Both the position numbers and the translations under genes were made by a program. A stretch of DNA of 64,000 bases from Acanthococcus lagerstroemiae (Eukaryota > Arthropoda > Insecta > Hemiptera > Eriococcidae): assembly GCA_031841125.1 (NCBI GenBank), contig CM063112.1, positions 64,161,722 to 64,225,721 on the forward strand, written 5' to 3'. This document shows positions 34,982 through 48,022 of this stretch, in pieces. The notes under the pieces are model-generated. The model was not told the origin of the DNA and did no database searches. It worked only from the letters and a program-made list of their open reading frames with translations. Position 1 is the first letter of the stretch; every line of letters starts with the position of its first letter.

Positions 34982-37900
34982 CAACTCCCCGGGACGTGCC
35001 CACGAGGTCTGGGTGAGATTTTCTACAGACACATTTAGCAGATGGTCAAATCGCCTATAGTGAGCTAAAAAATTAAGACAAATCTCTGCGCCAATACATA
35101 TCAAAATTGAAACAGCATTTTCTTATTTTTTTCATCGGATAGTTAAATCTGAACTTTGTAGATAAGATTTAAAAAGAAAAAACGTTTTCAGCTTTAAGTT
35201 TGAATACTGCTCCAGTTAACAAAATCAATATTTTGGTAGCCCTCAACGAAGTCGTATCAGTGCGTCCCTGTTTAAACACAGACTAGAATAAGTCTACGTA
35301 CTCGTGACACGTGTTTTCGTTCTCGATGATTTCGATTATCCAGGGGCGCTGTGAAGACCATTTTCTAAAGACGAAAACTCACTGAGAGGAAAGGAGTCTA
35401 TGGTTCAGGGAGCTCTTACCAGAACAAAAGTCTCATGAGGGTTTAGAGGCCTCTCTCCCCCAGTATTACCAGTTTAGTTCCTTCGGAGCTACTTCGTTCT
35501 TTTCCTTCTCATCCAGTTCCCAAGAATATTCAATTCGAAAAGAAAATCGACCAGCACGTACAAAAAAGAAGCAAATATAGTCATTCTTCCAACCCGCAAT
35601 TTATTGTCTCTTACTCCACTACTTTTACCTCCCATAAGTGAGACTAGTTACGCCGTAAACTCGTGTCTGGTTCTTTCAATCTCCATAACAAATTTTCAAC
35701 TTGACAACGCTATTTTTTTCAACTTCTCGCTCTTTTGCTCTTTAATAGCTCTTGCTATGAGTTTTCCACGGAGCACTTCTCAACTCTAATTTCTATTCAG
35801 CTCCAGTTTTACCGTTATTTAGTTCTATAACGAATTTTCGGCCACACAACACTGTTCCTCACTGTTTAAGAAGACCACAGCATTCCTGCGATTACGGTTA
35901 CAATTAATGCCCGAGTTAAAAGTAATTCGATACTCTGGAGCCTACGGTATCCATATAAGAGAGAAAATTTTACAAATTTTCAAAAAAGTTTTACGATCAA
36001 CTGGTTTATAGTCGTTCCGCCTTTACGATCGATCCGATATGATTAGCGCGAACACTCTCGAATCATTCTGTGACTTCGACTTGAAGTTTCGAATGCCAAG
36101 ATGCGGGTCGAAATTATTCGCATAACGACTCTACGCGTAATGAATACGAGCCAAAAATACTTCCACAATTAGACAGATCGACGACGTTTTTATGTACAAA
36201 TATCAATGGCTATATGCACACGAAACCGAAATTATTGGGAATCGGCGTGCGAAGTTTTCAAACTGATTTTTCGTTTAGCATACATGTAACGCAGCCGATT
36301 GTGTGATACAAAAATTACGTTCAAAAAACAAAAGTTGGAATTTCAAATGTTCAAGGTAATGGACACGATATCTAATGACAGAGTCAGAGTAATAAAAAAT
36401 ATAAAGAAAAGAGATACAGTAGCAATTCGCTAAAAAAATTCTTAACTAAATTATTTTTCATTTCTTAAAAAAAGAACGTCTTTCCTCCTCCAAAAGCTAA
36501 GACTTCCCCACTGGATTCCAATATTACTCGAACTTATGACGAAGATCTCTATTCACTTAATGTTCCCACCCGGGTGGCGGAATTTCGCAACATTTCGTAG
36601 AATTTCACGAATGAGAAAAGTCAAATTTCCCAACTCCTTCGCGATAGCCCTACCCACGAGTAACAGTATTCGTAACTCCATTTTCTGAACCAAAAATATA
36701 CGTATTATTCGGAGGAGCAGGTAGATTAACGCCCTGAAAATTTTACAGAAACGAGTATAATGGTACTTCTCGGTAAATCATTAAAAATACCGAAAATGAA
36801 ATAATAAAATTAAAGGACGTTCGAAATGAAAACTAAACCGTGATCTACTTATTTCTTTCACCACACACCCTCGGCAAAAAGATGAAGGCCAGATTCGAGT
36901 TCTGAGAGACATACATCACCTCTTCAATTTCAACCACGTTTAGGTGAGTCTGAACAGAATCTAAATGAGTGACAGAGTATTCTAAATGATGAGAAAACCA
37001 ACTGTCACTTACCATAATCGGGACACTTGATGTCAATGTCACTTAGTACTATTCAAAATGTAAGCGACGAAAATATCATACCAACGGTATCTGAATTTGC
37101 AAAATCTTACTCAGGTTCAAAACTGTTTAAATGAATTTTAAGGGACACAATGCGTTTCAAAATGGTAGTGGGAATGAACCTTAGCAACAGGAACGGGCCG
37201 AATCGACGCTATTGAGAAAGGAAGGGCGAATTCTGACTCTCCCAAGCATAAGATATGAGTACGAATTTTGGGACATTCCTACCCATTTTTTAATGTTGTC
37301 AACGGCAGATCCTATTAGAACACTTACTCGAACCAATTTTTAAAATTAACGAGGAAGAAAGTAAATGAATAAATAAACAAAGTCAACGTTCTTTCAATTT
37401 TGCCACTCGAGCGTAGTCGGAATCAACTTTTAATAAATCATAATGAAACGCGCGTAAGACTTAAAAATCTTAATAATGAGTATTGAAAGTACTGACTAGT
37501 GGTGAGTCTTATCAGAGCTTTAAGGGAAGTCATATGAAAGGAAGAATGAGCCTTCAAGCGTCTAAACTAACTAACATCACAAGTATCGTTCTAATATCGC
37601 ACTGTCTCTGGATGATGTACGCTAAATTACGCACCTATCCGGAAATTTGCCGCCGCGGAATGTAATGCGGCATTCTCCTCCTCTAACCGGTACGCTAATT
37701 TGGCATCTTTGGCAAATTCAGTAGTGATCTGGCACAAGAAATGAAGCAGATGGAAAGCTTTTTTCGCTCATTCGATATTTCTAGGCAGCCATTTGGTAAA
37801 TCTGGACGGTGCACTCCCCCCTCTTCCTCATTATAAAGGTCTCGCGAGGCTCCGGTACTTGCTTAGAAATACAGATTTCAAACAATTTATCGCGTTGTTT

Positions 37901-38595
37901 GCCATAATCACGGCAATCATCGAATTACACTGAAATACTCGTATTTGTTGCCTGTTTGCCTTGCTCTTATTAGTGTGCAAAGAGTTACCAATTTATTCAA
38001 ATATTATTATAGCTGTACGTTACACTATCGCGAAATCATTCTCTCGCTAACATTTTTGGAACAGACGGTGGACATGATTATTGTTAATTTTTACTCGTAC
38101 GCGGAATTGAAAAAATAAAAATCAGCTTGGAAATAGATAATCATTTGCACGATAAACTGGAAAAAAATCACGAATAAATTTATTGTCAACTCAAATGTTT
38201 CTCAATTTCTAGCTCGTAAACAAACATAAAAAATTAAGTATTTTTGTTTTTAGTTTTGCCAGGAAATTAGATAGGTATGTGAATTCTTCGTTTAGAATTT
38301 TATACATCAAATAGTACGAGAGATGGCGAAAATTCCGGCTAAAGTATAGATTTCAGTTGAAGACTAGGAAGAAAAAAAGTTCTCACTTTCCCAATTTGAC
38401 CGATTAATAATTAGAAATTGTCGAGTGCCAACTTCTCAAACAACATTGTGATGTGACATCCATCAAGCCCCTTTCTCCTCACTACGGTCTCGAATGAGCT
38501 AAATTATTTTGTAAGCTCTACAAGAAAATTAAAATTATAGAAAGATATTCTGTACAGCAAAGTTTCAATTGTGGGCATCCAATGGAGCCACATGT

Positions 38596-38628
<33 letters not shown>

Positions 38629-41200
38629 CGTAAGGTACGTACGAAAACAAATAAAGAGTTATTCCAGACTGACAATATGATCAGACCTAGAATTTCATCG
38701 AGAATATTAATAAAACTTATTTACATAATATGAATAAAAGAAGACACGTTATAAGGTTTGTACATCCGAAGGTGAATATTTTCTGATCATTATAAGTTAG
38801 GAGTTCGAATATTAGCGCAGCGAGGAAGAGCTATAAATTATTGGTAATCACAAGTGCTAATAGCCTCTCAAAACTGCGGAGGGATTTGTTTTCAAAAAGT
38901 TAACACTGGAAAGTTCAAACTTAGAGCATGTCTACATAAATAATATGTATCTCGACACACTTTTTACTTCCGTGTATGAAGGAATATTGTTCATAAATTA
39001 CACAATTCCGTCACAAATACAGGAATAATACAAATTATGCGAGCAGTACGGATGCGTCAACAGTTCGACATAAATTATGTACGCGTGCCAACGGTAGACT
39101 TATGTGTGCGGTAATTCGGGGTAACGCAAACTGATCGAAAATTGAGCTATACGGGAAAGGACAGTACTTTTAAGAAGTTCGACTCCTAGCAAGTTCATAT
39201 TGGTACGATGACCCGTTTTCAGTCACTTGCCTAAGTACTCCGCTATTTCTACTTTGCCGAGCTACCTTGAAGCGCAAATTAGCGATGAGACACCCGTACG
39301 AACGTCATTTTAGAGTGGAATTAAGGCCCACTTCGGCTACTGTCAATAGAAGGAATACGCCCCAACGGCTGTTAAAAAAAAAAAGAACTACAAGGAGAAC
39401 TTAAAAGTTAAGAAACAAAGCTGCAACAATTAGCAGAAATTGTCCTCGCAAAGCGATTATAAAGATGCTGTCATGATGCCGTCGATTTTGGTAATTTAAA
39501 ATCTGTCAATGTGGAACCACGACCGCGTGTGATTTATTCATCGAGTACTCATCTGTCGTGAAGTGGTATTAATTTAACGGGTATTTACTGTCCGTATCAA
39601 TCTTTTATTACGATTAGTACATATTCATTTAAGAGCATAGTGATTTTAATGAACTGAAAAGATTTATCGAAAATCAACTTTCACGCCGCGAAAAATAAGT
39701 TGTTCTCATTCATTCTCGTGTCTGTTAACTTCGTGACTGTGATCTTCGTATACTTTTGCATCCAATAAAACATTTTTCTCCAAAATAACGGAACTCGTAG
39801 TTATTTTAAGAAACTTTCAGGAAACAAAAAGGGAGACTCGATCGTCTACTAACGAATTCATTAATCCAGGGAATCTTCCCCCAAAATTATCAGCAACATA
39901 TTAATCAAATACCCAACAACAAGGTCTTGCTATAGTTATTATCGGAATTGCTTACAGAGAACTCAATAACAGGAAACTTCGAAACCAGGGTATTATGTAC
40001 GCAGGAACCACAAAAACAATTATTAAAAAAACCACGACGCACAGATTGAATTAGTACGATTCTCCGATGAACAATTTGGCACATCATTAGAATAATAGGT
40101 AATACTCGCTTCACGAGACTCCACAGCGCAATAGTCGACCAGAATACTGTTCCCACTGCTCCCCACGTGCTGATCAATCCTTTCCACGACAAACTGAAAC
40201 TGAGAGAGCAATTATGAGGGTAGCCATCCCCACGGATAACTTGAATTACAAATTAAAAGAAAATTGGAAAATACGATTTCGTGGCTAAGCGTGGATAACA
40301 ATAAGACGAACTGCAACAGCGCAACCAAGATGGCTGCTGTTTTTGGGGTGATTAGCTGTGGGGGAGTAGGGGATACACCAAAAGTAGAAATGGACAGCGT
40401 GTTAAATCCAATTTTTCTAGATCAAGGAAGGAAGAAGGTTTGTTAGTTTCGTGTCCGGTTGCTTCTCACACCTCCGTACCAAAAAAGTTTGGTTGGAATT
40501 TTTCTCCAAATTGTAAATGTCAAGCAAACAGAAGGAAAGAAAGGAGGACGAATGGAAGGAAAAGACATCTCTTTAATGTTTGATTTAAAAAGATTTTATT
40601 TTGAATTTTAATTGAAATCTACTTCAAATTTGTTCAGAATAATGACAGCAAGCTGCTAAAAAAGAGTACATGGTTAATGCGGTATTAAATTTGATAAGAA
40701 TGAGCTTTCTATTTTGTTCCTAATTTGGATTGATGAAGTAAAACGAGTGATCTTCACGAGAATTTGCGGTCAAATTCACACTTGCCCGTCATTATTAAAC
40801 ATTAATTCACGTAGATTATTCCTGTCATGTTTAATACGCTCAATAAATATTAATTCATCGAATGTATATCGCCAACCATCAAGCTGGGGAGATTAAAGCT
40901 CTACAATAAGCGCAAAGCTCGTCCGTGTCATGATTTTAGGAGGTGAATAAGCTCGTTAATCAAAATTCAATTCCGATGAGCACGGAGGTGTGTGGTGTTC
41001 ATCTAAACACGTCGGCAAAAATACGTCAGGGCCTCATTAAAAAGTAGAAAATCGAAAAGGAAGGACCATCCTATACATCCACGATTGGATTTCTAAAGAT
41101 GAAACCCTCCCACCCGATTACCTAGCACACACGGTTGCGTACCATTTGCGACTTGAAAAAAGGGGAGGGGGTGAATATAAGAATGTTACTGACAATCAAA
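34982..41200. other. Long gene-free stretch
   Basis: About 6 kb of AT-rich sequence with a poly(A) run and one small degenerate AGTCTTAA patch near 37.43-37.51 kb. Two overlapping minus-strand frames at 39.9-40.2 kb follow an acceptor-like CTCTCTCAG but resemble no known protein. It may be the first intron of the PAT gene if that gene starts near 34.8 kb. Confidence 0.5.
38603..38628 (+). repeat. Poly(A) run of 26
   Basis: Uninterrupted A run in gene-free sequence; origin unclear. Confidence 0.9.
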
Positions 41201-41224
41201 AGGTTAGTGACGCTCGTAGGACTA

Positions 41225-43040
41225 TCAGGAATTTCGGAAAAGGTTGAGGCAAACATCTGCAAGCCAACAGAGCAAAAATCTTCGGAAATGAGCAACATTT
41301 TTAAATATTTTTTTGGTTAATTGAAATCTTGTTAAATATTCCCCGAAATTGCCATGACCTGTTAAAAATTGAGTCAAGAAGTAGTTTGGCTGAAGGTTTT
41401 TTTTAATTTTCATTCTCAGTCCTATATTTGGAATTAACTTAAATGTTCTTCTTCCTGTGTTATCATTACTATATCGCTGTTGCAAGGCGTCTATGTATTT
41501 TAAATGCATCTTATCTTCTTTTGTTTCTCGATCCCTCTTAGTGGATCTTTTTTAATCTCATTTGTTTTTTCTAATTTTGTAAGTCAATTGGAAGTATCCC
41601 TGCAATCACGTTTGTTGCAGTATAGGAGACTGTTCTGTAGGCCGATATCATACTTAGAAGTATTTTTCTTTGTTCTTTTATAATTTTGTCTTTATTTTTT
41701 TGATTTATTTTTGTACTGTCATATTCAATTATTGATCGAAACAGTGCTGAATAAAGTATTTTCCTTTCTTCATACTAAGGCCGAAAGTGTTTCTATATAG
41801 GGCAGTTACTTTACTGTAGGTGTTTTAAATTTTTTCCAGTATATAGTCAACAGGTTTGCTAAAGTTGAGATTTTCATCAAGGATCATGACTAAATACTTC
41901 ATTTCTCTTTTAAATGCCAATTTTTTATCCTTTAATGTTAGTATTCTTTCTATTTCTGATTTTATTATTTTCTGTTTGTTATGCTTCTTAGTTATTAGTA
42001 GGGTATTTGTTTTCTGAGGACTCAGACTTAGCCCTAATTTCTCTAGTTTGTTATTCATAATTCTAATTTGGTTATTTACGTTTTTAATGTCGTCCTTATT
42101 TTGTATTCCTGCTATTGATAGCAGGTTATCGGCATAACTTATTAGTTCAATGATTTTCTTCTGAGTGCGTGTTTTGTGAATCTTTGCCATCGCTATGTTA
42201 AAAATAGTTGGTGAAAGTGCTGAGCCTTGTGGAACTCCGGTTTTTGATTTTGTTTTGTAAATAACTTTTTTATTGCCCTTATTGCCGTTTTCCATGTCAT
42301 TACTGTTATTTGTATTATCTCTCTTTTTTCCAGAAAATGTTTGAATATATTCACAAGTGCACCTTGAAAATTATTTTGTTTTAAGCAATCTAGTATTGCG
42401 GTCTACTTGATGTTGTCAAATGCCCCGCTTATATCAAAGATAATATTATAATAAATTTTGCATTTGTCCTTGTTTTTTTTTCATTCTCTTTTCAATTGCT
42501 CCTTCTGCCGACACTCCTTTTATATAGCCAAATTAATTTTCATGCAGGATATTACCCCCATTTATTTTTTCTTGGATTTAAATTCTAATTATTTTTTCGT
42601 ACACTTTCCCTAAATTTGACAGTAGCATTATTGGCCTACAAGAGTTTAGTAAAGATGCTTCTTCATCAGGTTTATTCACTAATATAATTTTACTCACTTT
42701 CCAGAAGTCTGGGAATTTCTGCATTTCAAGTATCTTTTATACATTGTTATAAGAAAATAAGGTTTATCATTTTGTTGGATATGTTATCAATTCCATTAGT
42801 TTTCCTATGATTTAATTTTTCAATAATTCATCTATGTAATTCCGGCTTTGTCATCTCCAGTGTAGTGTTATCTTCTTCTAACGGATATGTCTTTATATTG
42901 TCATCGCTTTCTGCGAATAGTTTTGTACAAATTAATTTGTATTTCTCCACTTCCTCTTGTCCTTCGTCATTGTTTCCTATTACCGGTGGAAATTAAAATT
43001 TTGATTTCTTGCCTATTAGAATTTTGTAAGGCTTGCCCGA
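41225..43040 (-). pseudogene. R1-like LINE reverse transcriptase relic
   Basis: From 43040 downward on the minus strand, broken frames show in order: a 'TNGIDNISNKMI' block, FPDFWKVSKIILVNK, RPIMLLSNLGKVYEKIIR, a DISGAFDNIK block, TGVPQGSALSPTIFNI (in the frame 41825-42295) and SYADNLL where the catalytic YADD box has become YADN. Further on, FLTGHGNFGEYLTRF at about 41.4 kb matches the C-terminal region of R1/LOA-type elements. Frameshifts and stops at several points (for example near 42.27-42.40 kb) make it inactive. The clade is my best guess from the GAFD and TGHG motifs. Confidence 0.8.
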
Positions 43041-43439
43041 CACACCTGATTAATTAATTAATTTTTTCCAAGATTCTGAAAAGCTGACCAAAAATTTATG
43101 GAAAAATTATCGAGTCACTTTTCGCTGTGGAAAGTAAAATTATATAGTCTATTTTGCCGAACTTGGAGAGATTGTCTTGTCGTTACCGAGAAACACAGTA
43201 GAATTCTTCCAACGACTGACCCATCCGATAAATATCCGTAATTTTTGAAGTAAGACAATATGAACACGGAACAAACAAAATTTATTGAATTCTGCTCTTC
43301 GCAAATAGCGACGCTGTTTAATTACGATGAAAGCCGCGACCGAAGCAACACGTTTGTGTAAACACCTTAGCAGAAGTCGACCCAGACAATGGAAACGTAA
43401 CTATTTGGTGCGAAATTATCCATTTCGAATTGCAGCAGA

Positions 43440-44330
43440 AGGTTATAAATATAAACGTAGTTTATGGCCGTCTAAGTAGTACGGTGTAAAGTATTGGCGA
43501 AAATTCACCGTGCAGCATATTAGAGGATGTGCGCTGTTTGCAGCGCAGTCCGCAGCGTCAATCTCATTGTCAACGGATTTTGATTCGGCAAAAACCGAAG
43601 CAATAGCGTACAGGAAGTGGCATAGCCCGGATGTAGGAAGTGAAAAATCAAAAAATAATGCGCGGCAATCCACGATATTTCTACGAGACCTGCGCCTGTG
43701 ATATAACTAAAGACGTGAAAAACTCTTTTGAACTGTGACTGAGTTTGTGCGGTTTGTTGGTACCAGTAAAACCAATCTGTAACCGCGACTGTAATTCCGG
43801 ATGCCGAATTATGGTCTTGGGGTGAACTAGTTTTGTCATTTTGCCTGCTAATTTTTCCCCAACTAATAGGAGTGATACACTCTTCCCACCCCTCAGAGGA
43901 CAATTCGAAATTCAACTTCGATGGCTCCGTATGTTCATTAACAGGTCGCAAGGTCTTCTCCAGCCGAGGCCCAAATGATGGCGGGACACTTGACTGGAGA
44001 GGGAACACATTCGGTGATCCGTGGCGGTTAGAGAATTACGGTCAGGTGATTACGACAGTCATGAATCCACGTTGATTGGACGATGCGGGCGAGGCGGTGA
44101 TAAAGTTCGAGGACGATACGGTCCACGACTCGTTGATCGCCCGAATTTGTTCAGCCGCCAGAGGTATATGAGTGAACAAAGGGTTGTCGCGAATCCAGAG
44201 GTCGTGGACTTCTCGAGTAGCGTGGGTAAGTCATTCCAGTCGCTAATCTGTAGCACTGAGCCACTGAGGGGCGGGAAGTGTGGAGTCGTCTGTGGGCTGT
44301 CGTGCAGGCGGTGAGTCACACAACTGTAAA
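43440..44330. promoter_or_regulatory. Second CpG-rich block without recognisable coding
   Basis: CpG-dense sequence in an AT-rich region, with overlapping long frames on both strands (for example minus 43520-44008) that match no family I know. On the plus strand consensus donors are present at 44225 (GTAAGT) and 44311 (GTGAGT). It may be an alternative first exon of the PAT gene 5.5 kb downstream, or an independent promoter. Confidence 0.25.
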
Positions 44331-47221
44331 GTTGATGAATTATTGTCGAGTGTAGACAGCGCCATTTTTTGTGTTTACTTTCTTTCTAATGCCATAATGT
44401 GAGAATATCCGGATTTTTAACTGTGGGACATAACCGATGTTCTTTGAACATTTTTTCTTAAACGCTGAAATACTAGCTCTGTACGATCAATAAGTAGATG
44501 CTTCAATAGTTGTGTTCTAAGGAATCAAAAAAGGGCTAAGTGCCGTGAAATGAAGAATCGAACTAGTGCCAGAAATGAATGCTTAGTGACAACGCTCCTA
44601 CTCCTGAACGCACATTAAGGGTCAAACATGTTTTGTCACGATTATTAATTTTATCTGAGAGCATTCTCATCACTGTAGAACTTGTTCACAGTTTTCTGGT
44701 CATTTTTTTCTTCTTAATTTAAGTGAGACGACTCTATTTTTGACAAATAACGTCCAGTCGCCGGACAGAGCAAAAGCTTGTCTTATATCTTATGAATAGT
44801 TTCTATTTGGAATGAATGGAATACAGTATCGCGGTTAGTGGAGAAGTGCGAAAACTTCTCCATCATTGACATACTATCTATTACGGTAATAGAAAATAAA
44901 AGAACATCGTAAACATTTTTCATCTTTGTATTCTCCTTCTAATCTGCGTATATAATGAATGAATATCAAAGTTCCGCTGAGCTGAATTCGACTAAGGGAT
45001 AAGGATCCTCGTAATCGTAAACAAACATTGTGATGTTGACTGAAAGTTCGCCTAAGTCCAGTGAAGTAGTTAGACGAAAAGAGTGAAAGTCAGATAGATG
45101 AGAAACTAACAGTTAGGTATAGAAATTGAGTCTCTTGACGCGACGCGAAGGGCTGGCAGGGGTGAAGCGAGTCCCAGCATGTGAATGATTGATCTTCTTG
45201 TATGCTGTACCGATAAAACAACATGCGGGCCAGAACAGAAGATTAATTTACATTGAATACCGTATTTACATATATGCGTATTGCGTGCATACGTGTATAA
45301 GGACGTACATAAATACAGTATTCAATGTATGTATATACATGTCTTAGGAGATTCTCTGTTCCCACCATTATCTTAACTTTTGGTTCTTGTCACCAAGCGT
45401 AGTCTACGATGGTACAGACACTACAAGGTCTTCGACGGTAATTCAATCACTATTTGATGAGGGGCTGAAAGCCCACTAGTACTTCCTATCCTAAATATCT
45501 TATCGCATATTTTCAAATTGTACAGTTTGCTTACGACCTTCTTCTGAAGTCAAGCCATTTTGACCTCTGTGCTCTATATGGGTATGTAAACTTGCTAAAC
45601 TTGCTTTTTCTCATGTTTTGAAATTCGTATGTGCATCATGTCTTTCCGCTTCATCATTCGACCGTATCACTCTGTGTACGCGTGCGTAGTTTTTCTAGTT
45701 TTTTTTTTTAGTAGTTTGTTGTTTCGAAACTGAAAAACACCGAAATTTAATAAGTAGACACTAGATAGTCTTCATCGCACTATAGCTGGGAGAGACAATT
45801 CAGTTGTACAATAGAATTGGTAACGTGCTATAATCGTGTGAAATTCATGCGCTGTTCCGTTCGATTTCACAGAGAGGACAAGCGTTGTGTGAACGAGTAA
45901 AACGAGCGGCCCCTCGCAAATCAATGGGCTACATTGTGAACAGTATCATGCCATCAGGTTGTAGGATGATGGTGAGTTGCACTCGTGCATTTATGAGGAA
46001 TGCGTGCGGATGATTCATAATCAGTGTCGACTGGTGAAGGGGTCTTTTCATGTCGCCGTCGGAAAAAAAAGCTTCATTGTTGAACGCTACGATAGGTTGC
46101 GTAGTTGACATCCTGGCAGTCGGTAGCTCCTCCAAAATTCCTATAGAACATTTTCATCTATGCGAAAATTCGCGCTGAGGTTTGCATTATTTCGACAAAA
46201 CGCCATTTGAACTACCTGAAGTTGAAGTTTTTGATTTATTTCCATTTTATTCATTCGAGTTAGTCTGTCGATCAATTATGAAACCTTGGAGATCCGAAGC
46301 AAAGCGGGGAACCCGGAGTCAAGTTCATCATTTTTGGACCCCGCCTGTTAAAATAAATATTTTCCGAAGCTAAATTTAGTAATTTAGAATCAAAATTTCC
46401 TCCTAGCCGGAGCACCGCGACTTCGAATAAATATTAGTACCTAAAGGGGGTGGGATCGCCGAGTGTAATTTTTGGTTGGCAACACAGAGTCAGAGAGATC
46501 CGAAACCTATAACATTTTTCGGGAGAGCTCGAAGCCAGTGCCGAGGCCATAATAATAGTATAATACAACGTTTTATTCTACAGAGATGAGAGAAGAGCAC
46601 GAACAAGAACAAAATTTAATCTGGAACATCAAAAATATAATAAGTTATCACGTTATCCGTCATCGTTGAGCCTTTAGTATAGAAACGCGCATGCGCGGAA
46701 ACATAGAACAGCCGTTTTGTCGAACTCATTAAATCCCTAGACATTTAAAATTTCATTAAATCCCACTTGCGACATGTCCAAGAAAAGGGGCTTAGTAGTA
46801 GATGAACACTCAGACCCTTTTCTTGTTTCACGTCACGCATCTCTTCTTTAAAATCATGACGCCCTTAAACAGTCACTTTAACTCCGAAAAACTGTGATTA
46901 AAATCGTACTTTACCATCATCTGTAGAATAAAATTATTTTTTCGAAACCGTTGCCCGAAGTATTATAGCACAATTCTCTCGAATCTATTGACGTGGCTAA
47001 GGATACCTAATACCTACCTTTTATAGTCTCTATAGTCCGGAGCTAAAAATTGCTCATTTTGAAATCTTTGATCGTGAAAGTGGCTCGAAACGATTATAAC
47101 TGGACTTCAGAATCATTAAAAAGCATCTCCGTTTAATTAGTTTATATGCGTGTGGCAGATTGGGAAGAGGGTGAGGCACACTTCAATGGTTTGTGGTTTG
47201 TCCTAGTTATTAAACCTGACA
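44331..47221. other. No gene seen
   Basis: AT-rich sequence with the small hairpin at 45250-45327. A minus-strand frame at 45929-46135 is not recognisable. Confidence 0.5.
45250..45327. repeat. Short inverted repeat (hairpin)
   Basis: ACATTGAATACCGTATTTAC at 45250 and its inverse near 45308-45327 form arms of about 20 bp with one mismatch around a 37-bp loop. It may be a very small MITE or a structured site; nothing else supports either. Confidence 0.5.
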
Positions 47222-47425
47222 TTTGTCTTCAACAAGCTTAAAGAAGCCTCAAGAGTCCTAAACAAGTTTTGTCGTTAAGAGTCGCAGCAAACTCGGGATA
47301 AGTCCGAAAGAGTTTTTAACAAGTTTGAAAGAATCTTTAATGAGTCTTAAAAGCCTGAGCAAGGCTCAAAATAAAAAAAAAGTCATGAAAATCTCAAGTC
47401 TAAAGTCTGGAAGACCTTCTGAAAA
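47222..47425 (+). repeat. Degenerate AGTCTTAA-rich array, locus 3
   Basis: Repeats such as AAGAGTCCTAAACAAG, TTAAGAGTCG, AATGAGTCTTAAAAG, AAGTCTAAAGTCTGG. It ends about 130 bp before the foldback element at 47553. Confidence 0.5.
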
Positions 47426-47552
47426 ATTTCACACCAATCTAGGACAATACTAACAGAGTTTTACAAGACATGTCAGGACGTATCTTAATCAATTCCGGAA
47501 GAGTATACTGCAGCCTAATTGTCATAGGAAGACAAAATTGTATAAGTTATAT

Positions 47553-48022
47553 AAAAAATTCACGTCGGAAAATCCCCAAATATATCCAAAATCCAAGTTT
47601 GAAAAATAAGAAAAAGAAAATCTATTTCCGATACGAGTTCTAGGGCGCTAGCTGTCAATTATATGGTTTCATGTCATGAACAACTGGTTGCCTGGTGTGC
47701 TAAATGAGCGCAGCCATAATCCTCCTCGAACAATTATTCATGTCTGAATCAAGCATAGAGCTAGGACCTCAAAGATGTTCAGTGAATACCATTCAAATTT
47801 TCCTATATGAGCCCAGTTATTTTTCCTCTATTCCACGAGAACACAAAGAAAATTCACCAAAATGTTTTCATTTTCCGTATCCCTCATACAGTGTTGTATG
47901 CCATATAATCAATTGACAGCTAACCCCCTGAAACTCATATAGAAATCGATTTTCTTTTCCTCACTTTTCAAACTAGGTTTTTACATATATGTACTTGGGG
48001 ATTTTCCGACATGAATTTTGAT
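47553..48022. mobile_element. Foldback-like element with ~110-bp inverted termini
   Basis: About 112 bp at 47553-47664 are repeated in inverted form at 47901-48022 with roughly 80% identity. Shared landmarks are GTCGGAAAATCCCCAA, AAGTTTGAAAA, AAGAAAATC and AGCTGTCAATT. The 236-bp middle has no recognisable protein. The long arms suggest a foldback or MITE-type DNA element of some age. Confidence 0.75.

Noticed and set aside
39905..40211. Minus-strand frames with a membrane-like stretch after an acceptor-like site
   Set aside because: Two different frames are open over the same bases and neither resembles a known family; no donor or partner exon could be tied to them.
43520..44319. Frames of 162 and 86 residues on the minus strand and 97 on the plus
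   Set aside because: Same reason: CpG-rich composition, overlapping frames on both strands, no domain.
45929..46135. Minus frame that looked transposase-like (RPLHQSTLIMNHPHAFLINA)
   Set aside because: I could not tie it to any named transposase motif.
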